A stretch of DNA of 64,000 nt from Stenotrophomonas maltophilia. GTDB lineage: Bacteria; Pseudomonadota; Gammaproteobacteria; Xanthomonadales; Xanthomonadaceae. The translations under genes and the position numbers were made by a program. The notes beneath the pieces were generated by a model. The model saw only the letters and a program-made list of their open reading frames with translations, did not search any database and was not told where the DNA came from. This document shows, in pieces, positions 40,485 through 51,541 of this stretch (its first letter is position 1; each line of letters begins with the position of its first letter). The stretch is from the NCBI RefSeq assembly GCF_006970445.1, contig NZ_CP033877.1, positions 3,480,750-3,544,749 of the forward strand, in the 5' to 3' direction.

Positions 40485-41372
40485 ATGATCCGACGCTCCG
40501 CCATGCTCTCCGCGCCCGTCCGCCTCACCGCCCTGCTGCTGGTGCTGGTCATCGCCGCAACCGGCTGCCATCGCGGCGCCAAGAAGGGTGATCGCCCCGA
40601 TGAAGGGACGCCGGTCGAACAGCTGTACGAGAAAAGCCACAAGCTGATGCAGGGCGGCAACTGGAGCGGCGCCGAAGCCAGCTTCCGCCGCCTGGTGGCC
40701 CAGTATCCCTACGGTCCCTACACCGAGCAGGCGATGATCGAAACCGCCTACGCCCAGTACAAGGCCGGCAAGCACGATGACGCGGTGTCCAGCATCGACC
40801 GCTTCATCCGTACCTACCCGACGCACCGCAACATCGCCTACCTGTACTACCTGCGCGGCCTGGCCAACTCCAACCGCAGTACGGTTTTCCTGCGCCGCGT
40901 ATGGTCGTTGGATGCCAGCCGCCGCGATCTGTCCACGCCGCACCAGGCGTACTCGGACTTCAACATCGTGGTTGATCGTTATCCGAACAGCCGCTACGCC
41001 GCCGATGCGCGCCAGCGCATGCTGGAGCTGCGTGACGTATTCGCCCAGCACGAGCTGGACAACGCCCTGTACTACATGCGCCGCGGCGCCTGGGTCTCGG
41101 CCGTGGGCCGCGCCAACTACCTGCTGGAAACCTACCCGCAGAGCGCCTTCCAGTACGACGCCGTGGCCGTCCTGGCCGATTCCTACACCCACCTGGGCAA
41201 CAAGACCCTGGCCGACGACGCCCGTCGCGTCCTGCAGCTGAACCAGCCGGACCACCCGTGGCTGGAAGGCAAGTGGCCGAAGTACCCATGGATGGTCCGC
41301 AAGCTGAACCCATTCGCCGGCGAGAAGTCCGCCAGCACCGGCCAGCGCAACGCGCGACTGGAAAAGAAGTAA
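40485..41372 (+). CDS. bamD: Outer membrane assembly lipoprotein BamD
   Basis: A 295-residue lipoprotein of the BAM complex that folds beta-barrel proteins into the outer membrane. Lipoprotein signal with lipobox at LVIAATGC. Five TPR-like helical repeats follow (YEKSHKLMQGGNWSGAEASF, QYPYGPYTEQAMIETAYAQY, NIAYLYYLRGLANSN, PNSRYAADARQRMLELRDVF, ALYYMRRGAWVSAVGRANYL). I start at MIRRSAMLSAP. A second ATG six codons later is possible. The open frame extends far upstream through the divergent rluD region but without coding character. A clear terminator follows. Confidence 0.95.
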   Translation: MIRRSAMLSAPVRLTALLLVLVIAATGCHRGAKKGDRPDEGTPVEQLYEKSHKLMQGGNWSGAEASFRRLVAQYPYGPYTEQAMIETAYAQYKAGKHDDAVSSIDRFIRTYPTHRNIAYLYYLRGLANSNRSTVFLRRVWSLDASRRDLSTPHQAYSDFNIVVDRYPNSRYAADARQRMLELRDVFAQHELDNALYYMRRGAWVSAVGRANYLLETYPQSAFQYDAVAVLADSYTHLGNKTLADDARRVLQLNQPDHPWLEGKWPKYPWMVRKLNPFAGEKSASTGQRNARLEKK

Positions 41373-41376
41373 GAGA

Positions 41377-41400
41377 GGGCCCCGAAAGGGGCCCTTCTTC
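41377..41400 (+). terminator. bamD terminator
   Basis: Perfect stem GGGCCCC-GAAA-GGGGCCC (41377-41394) followed by TTCTTC and then ATTT. It starts five bases after the stop codon. Confidence 0.8.
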
Positions 41401-41410
41401 ATTTGTAGCG

Positions 41411-41510
41411 GTAGTGCCGGCCGCTGGCCGGCAGACCGGCAGCCTGTCCGGGGGCCGAAACAGCCGGCCAGCGGCCGGCTCTACCGTAGATCCACGCCAT
41501 GCGTGGTGAG
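41411..41510. repeat. SMAG cluster of three palindromes
   Basis: A GTAG-headed GCCGGCCGCTGGCCGGC copy (41411-41435), an inverted one (41461-41484) and a GTAGATCCACGCCATGCGTG copy (41486-41510). They fill the gap between the convergent bamD and nadE genes. Confidence 0.8.
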
Positions 41511-41565
41511 CGCCAAGGGGAGCCAAGCCCCCCGGTAGCGGCGGGCCACAAGGCCCACCGCTGCC

Positions 41566-43200
41566 TCAGCCCTTGTAGCCGTTGCTGATCGGGTAGCGGC
41601 GCTCGCGGCCAAAGGCGCGGCGCGAGACCTTCGGCCCCGGCGCGGCCTGGTGTCGCTTCCACTCGCTGATGCGCACCAGGCGCAGCACACGGTCGACCAC
41701 GGCCGCGTCGTAGCCGGCAGCCACGATCTCCCCGCGCGACTGCTCCTGGTCGATGTAGCGGTACAGGATGCCGTCCAGCACGTCGTAGGCCGGCAGCGAG
41801 TCCTGGTCCAGCTGGTTCTCGCGCAGCTCGGCCGACGGCGGGCGGCTGATCACCGCCGGCGGGATCACCGGCGCGCCGCCCACCGTGTTGCGCCACTTGG
41901 ACAGGCCGAACACCTCGGTCTTGTACAGATCCTTCAGCGGCGCGTAGCCACCGCACATGTCGCCGTAGATGGTGGCGTAGCCGACCGCGTACTCGCTCTT
42001 GTTGCCGGTGGTCAGCAGCAGGCCGCCGAACTTGTTGGCCAGCGCCATCAGGATCACGCCACGGCTGCGCGACTGCAGGTTCTCTTCGGTCACGTCCGGC
42101 GCGGTGCCTTCGAACATCGGCGCCAATGCTTCCATCAGCCCCTTGAATGCCGGCTCGATCGACACTGCCTCCAGCTTCACGCCCAACGCCTGGCACTGCT
42201 CGGCCGCCAGGTCGTTGGACAGGCCCGCGGTATAGCGCGACGGCAGGCGCACGGCGGTCACGTTCTCCGCGCCCATCGCGTCCACCGCCATGGCCAGCAC
42301 GATCGCCGAGTCGATGCCGCCGGACAGGCCCAGCCACACCTTCTTGAAGCCGTTCTTGCGGCAGTAGTCCTGGATGCCACGGGTTACCGCACGCCAGGCC
42401 AGCGCGTCCATGCTCTCGTCGCCGTCGTCCATCCACACGTGCGGCATGAAGCGGCGGGTTTCACCGTCGTACTCCACCACCAGCCACTGGTCGACGAAGG
42501 CAGCAGCGGCCGGGTGCACCGTGCCGTCACCGTCGGCCACCACCGAAGCGCCGTCGAACACCAGCGCATCCTGGCCGCCAACCACGTTGAGGTAGGCGAT
42601 GGCCGCCCCGCTCTCGCGGGTCCGTGCAGCCAGCACGGCGTCGCGCTGGGCATGCTTGCCACGCTCGTAGGGCGAGGCATTCGGCACCACCACCAGCTGC
42701 GCACCGGCGCGCATGGTGTCGGCCAGCGGCTCGGCAAACCACAGGTCCTCGCAGATCAGCAGGCCGACCGGAATGCCATTGACCTCGAACACGCAGCTGC
42801 CACCGTCCGGATCGACATCGAAATAGCGGCGCTCGTCGAACACCGCGTAGTTGGGCAGTTCGCGCTTGCGGTAGGTCTGCTCGACCAGGCCGTCACGCAG
42901 CACGCTGGCGGCGTTGTAGACCACCGCGCCGGCGGCCTGCGGCCAACCAACCACGGCGGTGATGCCGCGGCAGGCGGTGGCGATGCGGGCCATCGCCTGC
43001 TCGCACTCGTACAGGAAGCCCGGGCGCAGCAGCAGGTCCTCCGGCGGGTAGCCGCTCACCGCCAACTCGGGGAACATCACCAGCTCGGCGCCGTACTCGT
43101 CGCGCGCCTGGCCGATCATCTCGATGATGCGCTCGGTGTTGCCGGCGACATCGCCGACCGGGAAGTCGAACTGCGCCATCGCGATGCGGATCGAAGCCAT
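41566..43200 (-). CDS. nadE: Glutamine-dependent NAD+ synthetase
   Basis: A 544-residue two-domain enzyme that makes NAD+ from deamido-NAD+, ATP and glutamine. The N-terminal nitrilase-like glutaminase domain has the catalytic triad regions FPELAVSGYPPEDLL (Glu), TYRKRELPNYAVFDERRYF (Lys) and GLLICEDLWFAEP (Cys). The C-terminal synthetase domain has the P-loop GLSGGIDSAIVLAMAVDAMG and LLTTGNKSEYAVGYATIYGD. The start MASIRIAMAQFDFPVG is chosen because residues before it lack family character. Convergent with bamD. Confidence 0.95.
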   Translation of the reverse strand: MASIRIAMAQFDFPVGDVAGNTERIIEMIGQARDEYGAELVMFPELAVSGYPPEDLLLRPGFLYECEQAMARIATACRGITAVVGWPQAAGAVVYNAASVLRDGLVEQTYRKRELPNYAVFDERRYFDVDPDGGSCVFEVNGIPVGLLICEDLWFAEPLADTMRAGAQLVVVPNASPYERGKHAQRDAVLAARTRESGAAIAYLNVVGGQDALVFDGASVVADGDGTVHPAAAAFVDQWLVVEYDGETRRFMPHVWMDDGDESMDALAWRAVTRGIQDYCRKNGFKKVWLGLSGGIDSAIVLAMAVDAMGAENVTAVRLPSRYTAGLSNDLAAEQCQALGVKLEAVSIEPAFKGLMEALAPMFEGTAPDVTEENLQSRSRGVILMALANKFGGLLLTTGNKSEYAVGYATIYGDMCGGYAPLKDLYKTEVFGLSKWRNTVGGAPVIPPAVISRPPSAELRENQLDQDSLPAYDVLDGILYRYIDQEQSRGEIVAAGYDAAVVDRVLRLVRISEWKRHQAAPGPKVSRRAFGRERRYPISNGYKG

Positions 43201-43290
43201 GGGAATCCAGCCTGTGGTTGCAATGCCGCCATTGTAGCGCCGCGCCATGCGCTCGCCGGGCGCACGCACTGCATGGACAGCCCCGGCTCA

Positions 43291-43315
43291 GTAGATCCAC
43301 GCCATGCGTGGATGG
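43291..43315 (+). repeat. SMAG palindrome, ATCCACGC subfamily
   Basis: GTAGATCCACGCCATGCGTG followed by GATGG. Confidence 0.78.
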
Positions 43316-43347
43316 GGTTGCCAGGACGGCCAGGGCACCAGACGCAG

Positions 43348-43371
43348 AAAGGCCGCCCGGAGGCGGCCTTT
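43348..43371 (-). terminator. sucCD terminator
   Basis: Stem AAAGGCCGCC / GGCGGCCTTT with a 4-base loop, about 60 bases past the sucD stop. On the minus strand it ends in CCTTTCTG. Confidence 0.75.
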
Positions 43372-43380
43372 CTGTTTCAG

Positions 43381-43404
43381 CAGCCGGCCAGCGGCCGGCT
43401 CTAC
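43381..43404 (-). repeat. SMAG palindrome
   Basis: CAGCCGGCCAGCGGCCGGCT followed by CTAC, GTAG-headed on the minus strand. It lies between the sucD stop and its terminator. Confidence 0.78.
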
Positions 43405-43431
43405 AGCATCGTCTGCCGGAGGCAGTCGATC

Positions 43432-44307
43432 TTATTTCACCAGCTTGGCGATGGCAGCGCCCAGGTCGCCCGGCGAACGGACGGTGACCACGCCAGCGGC
43501 TTCCATCGCGGCGAACTTGCCTTCCGCGGTGCCCTTGCCGCCCGAGGCGATCGCGCCCGCGTGGCCCATGCGCTTGCCGGCCGGAGCCGACGCACCGGCG
43601 ATGAAACCGACGACCGGCTTCTTCACGTGGTTCTTGATGTACTCGGCGCCGGCTTCTTCAGCGTCACCGCCGATTTCGCCAACCATGATGATGCCTTCGG
43701 TCTGCGGATCTTCGTTGAACAGCTTCAGGCAGTCGACGAAGTTCAGGCCGTTGATCGGGTCACCACCGATGCCGATGCAGGTGGACTGGCCCAGGCCGAC
43801 TTCCGTGGTCTGCTTGACCGCTTCATAGGTCAGGGTGCCCGAACGCGACACGATGCCGATCTTGCCCGGCTGGTGGATGTGGCCCGGCATGATGCCGATC
43901 TTGCACTCACCCGGGGTGATGACGCCCGGGCAGTTCGGCCCGATCAGCACGGTGTCCGGATGCGAACGGGTCAGCACGTTCTTGACGCGCAGCATGTCCA
44001 GCACCGGGATGCCTTCGGTGATGCAGACGATGACCTTGATGCCGGCAGCAGCGGCTTCCAGGATCGCGTCGGCCGCGTACGGCGGCGGCACGTAGATGAC
44101 CGAAGCGTTGGCGCCGGTGCTCTGCACGGCGTCGGCAACGGTGTTGAAGACCGGCAGGTCGATGTGGGTGGTGCCACCCTTGCCCGGGGTCACGCCGCCA
44201 ACAACCTGGGTGCCGTACTCGATCATCTGAGTGGCGTGGAAGGTGCCCTGCTGGCCGGTGAAGCCCTGCACGATCACCTTGGTGTTCTTGTTAATCAAAA
44301 CAGACAT
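43432..44307 (-). CDS. sucD: Succinyl-CoA synthetase alpha subunit
   Basis: A 291-residue subunit of the TCA-cycle enzyme that converts succinyl-CoA to succinate while making ATP or GTP. The CoA-binding Rossmann domain is N-terminal ([20 protein letters not shown]). The ligase domain holds the phosphohistidine in [15 protein letters not shown] (His249). [20 protein letters not shown] is a family hallmark. AAGGAA precedes the ATG. It follows sucC by 20 bases, and the two make one operon ending at the terminator near 43350. Confidence 0.97.
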   Translation of the reverse strand: MSVLINKNTKVIVQGFTGQQGTFHATQMIEYGTQVVGGVTPGKGGTTHIDLPVFNTVADAVQSTGANASVIYVPPPYAADAILEAAAAGIKVIVCITEGIPVLDMLRVKNVLTRSHPDTVLIGPNCPGVITPGECKIGIMPGHIHQPGKIGIVSRSGTLTYEAVKQTTEVGLGQSTCIGIGGDPINGLNFVDCLKLFNEDPQTEGIIMVGEIGGDAEEAGAEYIKNHVKKPVVGFIAGASAPAGKRMGHAGAIASGGKGTAEGKFAAMEAAGVVTVRSPGDLGAAIAKLVK

Positions 44308-44327
44308 GGGAATTCCTTGGTGTCGAA

Positions 44328-45497
44328 TCAGGCAGCGTTCTTGACAGCTTCAACGATCTTCTTGGCGCCATCGTTGATGTTGTCAGCCGGGATGATGGCC
44401 ATGCCGCTGTCGCGCAGCAGCTGCTTGCCTTCTTCCACGTTGGTGCCTTCCAGGCGCACCACGACCGGAACCTTGACGCCCACTTCCTTCACGGCGGCGA
44501 TGATGCCTTCGGCAATCATGTCGCAGCGGACGATGCCGCCGAAGATGTTGACGAAGATGCCTTCAACCTTGTCCGAGGACAGGATCAGCTTGAACGCTTC
44601 GATGACGCGCTGCTTGTTGGCACCGCCGCCCACGTCCAGGAAGTTCGCCGGCTCGCCGCCGTTGAGCTTGATGACGTCCATGGTGGCCATGGCCAGGCCG
44701 GCGCCGTTCACCATGCAGCCGATGTTGCCGTCCATGGTGACGTAGTTGATGTCCAGCTCCGAAGCGATCACTTCGGTCGGATCTTCCTGGGTCTTGTCGC
44801 GCATGGCGACCAGGGCCTTCTGGCGGAACGCGGCGTTGTCGTCGCTGTCGAACTTGCCGTCCAGCGCGTACAGGTTGCCGTCGTCCAGGATGGCCAGCGG
44901 GTTGATTTCAACCAGGGCCAGGTCCTTTTCGTTGAACAGGCGGTACAGGTTCACCATGATGCTGGCGAACTGGCCGGCCTGCTTGGCGGTCAGGCCCAGC
45001 TTGAAGCCGAAATCACGGCCGTGGTAACCCTGCACGCCTTCGACGAAGTCGACGTTCAGCGAGTGGATCAGCTCCGGGGTTTCAGCAGCAACCTGCTCGA
45101 TTTCCACGCCGCCTTCCGAAGAGGCGATGTAGGTGATGGTCTTGGTGCCACGGTCGACCAGCACCGACAGGTACAGTTCCTTGACGATCTCGCCGGCGGT
45201 GGTCACCAGCACCAGGTTGACCGGCAGTTCAACGCCTGCGGTCTGGTAGGTGGCCATCTTGGTGCCGAGCATCTTGGCCGCAGCGGCCTTCACGTCGTCG
45301 GTGGTCTTGCAGAACTTGACGCCGCCAGCCTTGCCGCGGCCGCCAGCGTGGATCTGCGCCTTGACCATCCAGGGGCCCTGGCCCAGGGAGTTGGCAGCGG
45401 CAACCGCTTCGTCCGGGGTCGCAGCGACCTTGCCGGCCGGGACCGGGATGCCGTACTCGGCAAGCAGTTGTTTTGACTGGTATTCGTGGAAATTCAT
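44328..45497 (-). CDS. sucC: Succinyl-CoA synthetase beta subunit
   Basis: A 389-residue subunit carrying the ATP-grasp nucleotide-binding domain. It opens [40 protein letters not shown] is the nucleotide-binding region, and [20 protein letters not shown] supplies metal-binding residues. The C-terminal CoA-ligase domain has [19 protein letters not shown]. Length and order (C before D) are standard. It is divergent from pilS across a 405-base gap. Confidence 0.97.
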   Translation of the reverse strand: MNFHEYQSKQLLAEYGIPVPAGKVAATPDEAVAAANSLGQGPWMVKAQIHAGGRGKAGGVKFCKTTDDVKAAAAKMLGTKMATYQTAGVELPVNLVLVTTAGEIVKELYLSVLVDRGTKTITYIASSEGGVEIEQVAAETPELIHSLNVDFVEGVQGYHGRDFGFKLGLTAKQAGQFASIMVNLYRLFNEKDLALVEINPLAILDDGNLYALDGKFDSDDNAAFRQKALVAMRDKTQEDPTEVIASELDINYVTMDGNIGCMVNGAGLAMATMDVIKLNGGEPANFLDVGGGANKQRVIEAFKLILSSDKVEGIFVNIFGGIVRCDMIAEGIIAAVKEVGVKVPVVVRLEGTNVEEGKQLLRDSGMAIIPADNINDGAKKIVEAVKNAA

Positions 45498-45902
45498 GCG
45501 TCACCGTGGGAATAGGAACGACCGCACGCAATTCCTCAGGGCCCCGGCGGGGCGCCGGCATGGACCGCGGCGGGCCCACTATTGTGGCCGAGCCAGCGCC
45601 GGGGCGCAAAGAAGTCTGTACAAAACGCCAGACCCGGCCAGATTTCCACCGCCATTCAGGCAGTTGCGCCCGGGGGCGCACTGGCCACCGGTATCCATCC
45701 CGGGCCAAATGCGCGATCCGGGCCGCTCCGGCGGCGCCGGGCCGGGCGCCCTATACTGGTCAACCAAGGTGTGTAGAGTCGGGTGTGCTCGACGGCTTCC
45801 ACCGCAGGCCACATCGAAGCGACGTGCCGGACCGGCTTCAGGGGACGCCGAGCAGGCCCGCCGCAGATTCCAGACCCAGGCAGCCAGAAGGGGAGTTCCG
45901 GC
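45498..45902. other. sucC-pilS divergent intergenic region
   Basis: 405 bases, very GC-rich with several short palindromes (GGGCCCCGGCGGGGC-like at 45540-45554, GCCCGGGGGCGC near 45667). It should hold the promoters of both operons. A TATACT at 45752-45757 could be the -10 of pilS, without a clear -35. No gene is visible. Confidence 0.5.
45581..45610 (-). promoter_or_regulatory. Possible sucC promoter
   Basis: On the minus strand TTTGCG (45605-45610), 18 bases, then CACAAT (45581-45586). Both boxes are weak matches, about 85 bases upstream of sucC. Confidence 0.3.
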
Positions 45903-47516
45903 GTGTCACCCAGTGCTTCATTGATCGACCGCATCGAATCGATTCCGCGGCGTGAGCTGTATTTCTTCGCGCTGTACCGGGTGCTGATCGCCTCGGTCAT
46001 CGCCGCCCTGCTCTACAGCCCCCTGTCGGCCATGGTCGGCGAAGCCCACCATCCACGGCTCGCCGACACCGTCGCCGCCATCTACCTGGTGCTCTCGCTG
46101 CTGGCCCTGGTGATCGGCCGCAACGAACGCTGGCTGCGCCCGATCGTGGTCAGCGGCGTGCTGGTGGACATCGTCGCCGCCACCCTGTTGTCGCATGCCC
46201 TGCCGGGTGCCAGCGCCGGCATCTCGATGTCACTGCTGTTCAACATCGCCGCCGCCGCCACCCTGCTGCCGCTCAGCCTGGGGCTGGGCCTGGCGCTGGC
46301 CGCCAGCCTCGCCACCGGCGTGGAATACACCTGGAAGCTGCTGGAAGGTGGTGACCCCACCCGTACCCTGGCCGAACTGGCGATGTTCGCCACCAGCTAC
46401 CTGGCGCTGGCCTTCATCAGCTACCAGGTCGGCAGCCGCGCGCGCCGCAACCAGCAGCTGGCCAACCAGCGCGGCGATGAAGTGGCCAACCTGTTCCAGA
46501 TCAACGAGTTGATCATCCGCCGCATGCGTACCGGCGTGCTGGTGGTCGACGCCGACAACCGCGTCACCCTGGCCAACGAAGCTGCCTCGATGCTGCTCGG
46601 TGACAGCGACGGCAGCGGCGAAAGCGGCCGCCTGGACCTGGCCAGCGCCGCCCCGGAGCTCGCCCGTCGCCTGCAGCGCTGGCGCAACGGCTGGGCGCAG
46701 GACGAACTGCCGCTGCAGCTCAACCCCGACCAGCCTGAAGTGCAGCCGCGCTTTGCACGCCTGCTGGCCGGCAGCGACCTGGCCCTGGTGTTCCTGGACG
46801 ATTCCAGCGTGGTCTCGCGTCGCGCCGAATCGCTCACCCTGTCGGCGATGGGGCGCTTCTCGGCCAGTCTCGCCCACGAGATCCGCAATCCGCTGGCCGC
46901 GATCAACTACGCGGTGCAGCTGCTGGAGGAAGGGACCGGCTTCAACGAAAGCGACCGCCGCCTGCTGCAGATCATCCGCCAGCAGTGCCAGCGCACCAAC
47001 GGCATCGTCGAAAGCGTGCTGGGCCTGGCCCGGCGCGAGCGCGCCACGCCCGAGAACGTCGACCTGGCCGCCTTCGTGCGCCGCTTCGTGCTGGAGTACA
47101 AGCAGGGGCAGACGCTGGAGACCGACAGCATCGAACCGATCATCAACGACACCTCGGTGCTGGCCCAGGTCGACACCAAGCATCTCTACCAGGTGCTTAC
47201 CGTGCTGGTGCACAACGCACTCAAGTACGGGCGCATCGGCCAGCAGCCGGCACGGGTGCGCCTGCGCGTGGCCCAGCACGAGCGCAGTGCGGTCATCGAC
47301 GTGATGGACCGTGGCCCCGGCATTCCCGAAAGCGTGGCCGCGCAGTTGTTCCGGCCGTTCTTCACCACGTCCGAGCATGGCACCGGGCTGGGCCTGTACA
47401 TCGCCCGCGAGCTGTGCCGCGCCAACCAGGCACGGCTCGACTACATCCCGGTGCCCGCCGGTGGCTCCTGCTTCCGCCTGGTGCTGCCCGGCCCGCATAC
47501 GTTGTTGCCCACCTGA
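45903..47516 (+). CDS. pilS: Type IV pilus sensor kinase PilS
   Basis: A 537-residue inner-membrane histidine kinase. The first ~190 residues form six transmembrane segments, the hallmark of PilS, which senses pilin in the membrane. A PAS-like region follows (ELIIRRMRTGVLVVDADNRV). Then come the H-box FSASLAHEIRNPLAAINYAV with the phospho-His and the ATPase motifs LVHNALKYG, DRGPGIPESVA and GTGLGLYIARELC. The start is GTG at 45903, preceded by GGGGAG at eight bases. The in-frame upstream residues are not coding-like. PilR follows after 60 bases. Confidence 0.94.
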   Translation: MSPSASLIDRIESIPRRELYFFALYRVLIASVIAALLYSPLSAMVGEAHHPRLADTVAAIYLVLSLLALVIGRNERWLRPIVVSGVLVDIVAATLLSHALPGASAGISMSLLFNIAAAATLLPLSLGLGLALAASLATGVEYTWKLLEGGDPTRTLAELAMFATSYLALAFISYQVGSRARRNQQLANQRGDEVANLFQINELIIRRMRTGVLVVDADNRVTLANEAASMLLGDSDGSGESGRLDLASAAPELARRLQRWRNGWAQDELPLQLNPDQPEVQPRFARLLAGSDLALVFLDDSSVVSRRAESLTLSAMGRFSASLAHEIRNPLAAINYAVQLLEEGTGFNESDRRLLQIIRQQCQRTNGIVESVLGLARRERATPENVDLAAFVRRFVLEYKQGQTLETDSIEPIINDTSVLAQVDTKHLYQVLTVLVHNALKYGRIGQQPARVRLRVAQHERSAVIDVMDRGPGIPESVAAQLFRPFFTTSEHGTGLGLYIARELCRANQARLDYIPVPAGGSCFRLVLPGPHTLLPT

Positions 47517-47576
47517 TCTCGATTCTGTGCGTCAAACATTTGTCGCTTCCAGCCCCCTCGTTTATCTTTCACGCCC

Positions 47577-48950
47577 ATGAACGAAACCCGCAGCGCCCTC
47601 GTCGTCGACGATGAACGCGACATCCGCGAACTGCTGGTACTGACGCTCGGCCGCATGGGGCTGCGCATCAGTACGGCAGCCAACCTTGCCGAAGCGCGCG
47701 AACTGCTGGCCAGCAATCCGTACGACCTGTGCATCACCGACATGCGCCTGCCGGACGGCAACGGCATCGAGCTGGTCAGCGAGATCGCGCAGCACTATCC
47801 GCGCACGCCGGTGGCGATGATCACCGCCTTCGGCAGCATGGACCTGGCCGTGGAAGCGCTGAAGGCCGGCGCCTTCGACTTCGTCAGCAAGCCGGTGGAC
47901 ATCGCCGTGCTGCGTGGCCTGGTCAAGCATGCGCTGGAGCTCAACAACACTGAACGCCCCGCGCCCGGCCCCGCCGCCGAACAGGGCGCGCGCCTGCTTG
48001 GTGACTCGCCGGCCATGGACGTGCTGCGCACCACCATCGGCAAGGTCGCGCGCAGCCAGGCGCCGGTCTACATCCTCGGTGAATCCGGCGTGGGCAAGGA
48101 GCTGGTCGCGCGCACCATCCATGCCCAGGGCGCCCGTGCGGCCGGCCCGTTCGTGCCGGTCAACTGCGGCGCCATTCCCGGCGAGCTGATGGAGAGCGAA
48201 TTCTTTGGCCACCGCAAGGGCAGCTTCAGCGGCGCCCACGCCGACAAGCCCGGGCTGTTCCAGGCCGCGCATGGCGGCACCCTGTTCCTCGACGAAGTGG
48301 CCGAACTGCCGCTGCAGATGCAGGTGAAGCTGCTGCGCGCGATCCAGGAAAAGTCGGTGCGCGCGGTCGGCGCCGCCAACGAGGAGCCGGTGGACGTGCG
48401 CATCCTCTCGGCCACCCACAAGGACCTGGCCGAGCTGGTCGAGGACGGGCGCTTCCGCCATGACCTCTACTACCGCATCAACGTGATCGAACTGAGGGTG
48501 CCACCGCTGCGCGAGCGTCGCCAGGACCTGCCGGAACTGGCCGCGTCGGTGCTGGCACGGCTGGCCCGCAGCCATGGCCGCCCGACGCCGTTGCTGGCAC
48601 CGTCGGCATTGGACGCACTGGCCCAGTACGCCTTCCCCGGCAACGTGCGCGAACTGGAGAACATCCTGGAACGCGCGCTGGCGCTGGCCGAAGAAGACCG
48701 CATCGGCGCCGACGACCTGCGCCTGCCGCAGCACGCCCCGCGCACGCCCGGCAGCGCAGCGCACGCCGAAGCCGTGGTGGACCTGCAGCCCGGCAGCGCC
48801 GCCCTGCCCTCATACATCGAACAGCTCGAGCGCAGCGCCATCCAGCGCGCGCTGGAAGAGAACCGCTGGAACAAGACCCGCACCGCCGCGCAGCTGGGCA
48901 TCACCTTCCGCGCGCTGCGCTACAAGCTGAAGAAGCTGGGGATGGAGTAA
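47577..48950 (+). CDS. pilR: Sigma-54-dependent response regulator PilR
   Basis: A 457-residue NtrC-class activator of pilin transcription. The receiver domain (1-120) has LVVDDERDIRELL and the phospho-Asp55 in LCITDMRLPDGNG. The AAA+ domain has Walker A GESGVGKE and the sigma-54 contact loop GSFSGA, then LFQAAHGGTLFLDEVAELPL. A Fis-type helix-turn-helix ends the protein (NRWNKTRTAAQLGITFRALR). The loop has Ser where the usual GAFTGA/GSFTGA has Thr. Its expected target is the pilin promoter at about 52.05 kb. Confidence 0.95.
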   Translation: MNETRSALVVDDERDIRELLVLTLGRMGLRISTAANLAEARELLASNPYDLCITDMRLPDGNGIELVSEIAQHYPRTPVAMITAFGSMDLAVEALKAGAFDFVSKPVDIAVLRGLVKHALELNNTERPAPGPAAEQGARLLGDSPAMDVLRTTIGKVARSQAPVYILGESGVGKELVARTIHAQGARAAGPFVPVNCGAIPGELMESEFFGHRKGSFSGAHADKPGLFQAAHGGTLFLDEVAELPLQMQVKLLRAIQEKSVRAVGAANEEPVDVRILSATHKDLAELVEDGRFRHDLYYRINVIELRVPPLRERRQDLPELAASVLARLARSHGRPTPLLAPSALDALAQYAFPGNVRELENILERALALAEEDRIGADDLRLPQHAPRTPGSAAHAEAVVDLQPGSAALPSYIEQLERSAIQRALEENRWNKTRTAAQLGITFRALRYKLKKLGME

Positions 48951-48955
48951 GGACA

Positions 48956-48992
48956 GGGTCGGATCCCTTTCCGCAGGAAAGGGCTCTGACCC
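48956..48992. repeat. GGGTCGGATCCC-type palindrome
   Basis: Arms GGGTCGGATCCCTTTCC and GGAAAGGGCTCTGACCC with one base-pair indel-like mismatch. It starts six bases after the pilR stop and may end its transcript. Confidence 0.75.
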
Positions 48993-49012
48993 GGCGCGGG
49001 CCACCCAACCGG

Positions 49013-49037
49013 GTAGTGCCGGCCGCTGGCCGGCAAC
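49013..49037 (+). repeat. SMAG palindrome
   Basis: GTAG then TGCCGGCCGCTGGCCGGCAA. Between convergent pilR and pilB. Confidence 0.78.
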
Positions 49038-49051
49038 CTCACGCATCGCGG

Positions 49052-49075
49052 CATCCACGCACGGCGTGGATCTAC
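49052..49075 (-). repeat. SMAG palindrome, ATCCACGC subfamily
   Basis: CATCCACGCACGGCGTGGAT then CTAC, ending one base before the pilB stop codon. Confidence 0.78.
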
Positions 49076-49076
49076 C

Positions 49077-50807
<1,731 letters not shown>

Positions 50808-51031
50808 ATGGATCCTTGGCTCATCATGGGTCAGGCAGTGCGGCGCGCCTTCCAGGGGCACCGCACAGGGCAGCAGAACCTGCCGCGACCCGATGGCCGA
50901 CGACGACGCCAATCCTTCAGCATGACTGCCTCGCCCGGCACTCCCAGCCCGGCAGGCACGATCCTGACTCCCCCGGGGATGATAGCCCCGTCAACGGCCC
51001 GCCAACATCCCATTGGCAGACCGAAGTGTGA

Positions 51032-51439
51032 TCAACAGCCGGTTGGGCGATAGCGCGCTTCGAAGGCGCTGCCGTCGCAGGTCCAGGTGCCGTCAGCTGC
51101 GCGGCGGAGGATGAGGTCTTTGCCATTGATAGGCGGAGCTCCTCCGACGGTACACGTCACGTTGCCCACGCCCGAGGATGCAACTGCCGCATCAAGAGCG
51201 GTGCAGCGCTCAGAAACCCTCAAGCCAATGTAGTCGGCAGTAATCAAACTGGCGTCACGGCTATCTTGGACGACCGTCTCAATCGTGGTCTTGCCTGGCC
51301 TGATTTCGGCAAGAGCGGACGTCAATTGGGACTTCGCCACGTAGTCCTGATACATCGGCAAAGCGATCGCCGCCAAGATCGCGATGATCGCAACTACGAT
51401 CATCAATTCAATCAATGTGAAACCTCGAATTCTACGCAT
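51032..51439 (-). CDS. Type IV pilin (second copy)
   Basis: A 135-residue class IVa prepilin. The leader MRRIRG is cut by PilD before Phe, and the hydrophobic assembly helix [20 protein letters not shown] contains the essential Glu5. The globular part has four Cys, including a C-terminal disulfide loop (TWTC...RPTGC). It is a paralogue of the next pilin. The helix is the same but the head is diverged and nucleotide identity is modest, so the duplication is old. Base composition is slightly lower in GC than the neighbours. A terminator separates it from the first pilin, so it probably has its own promoter. Confidence 0.93.
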   Translation of the reverse strand: MRRIRGFTLIELMIVVAIIAILAAIALPMYQDYVAKSQLTSALAEIRPGKTTIETVVQDSRDASLITADYIGLRVSERCTALDAAVASSGVGNVTCTVGGAPPINGKDLILRRAADGTWTCDGSAFEARYRPTGC

Positions 51440-51494
51440 TCCTCACTCCCCCTGAGTGCGATGAGCCCCGTGGCGCCGTCAACGCCACCAAAAA

Positions 51495-51520
51495 AGAGGC
51501 CCCGACTTAGCGGGGCCTCT
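51495..51520 (-). terminator. Terminator between the two pilin genes
   Basis: Stem AGAGGCCCCG / CGGGGCCTCT with a 6-base loop. On the minus strand it is followed by a T-run (complement of AAAAAA at 51489-51494). It ends the transcript of the pilin at 51542-51949. Confidence 0.88.
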
Positions 51521-51541
51521 GTACAGCTGTGAGCTACCTAA

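Noticed and set aside
41650..44745. A 1031-residue open frame on the plus strand across nadE and sucCD
   Set aside because: It is the antisense shadow of nadE, sucD and sucC, which are certain genes, and it crosses their boundaries and a terminator.
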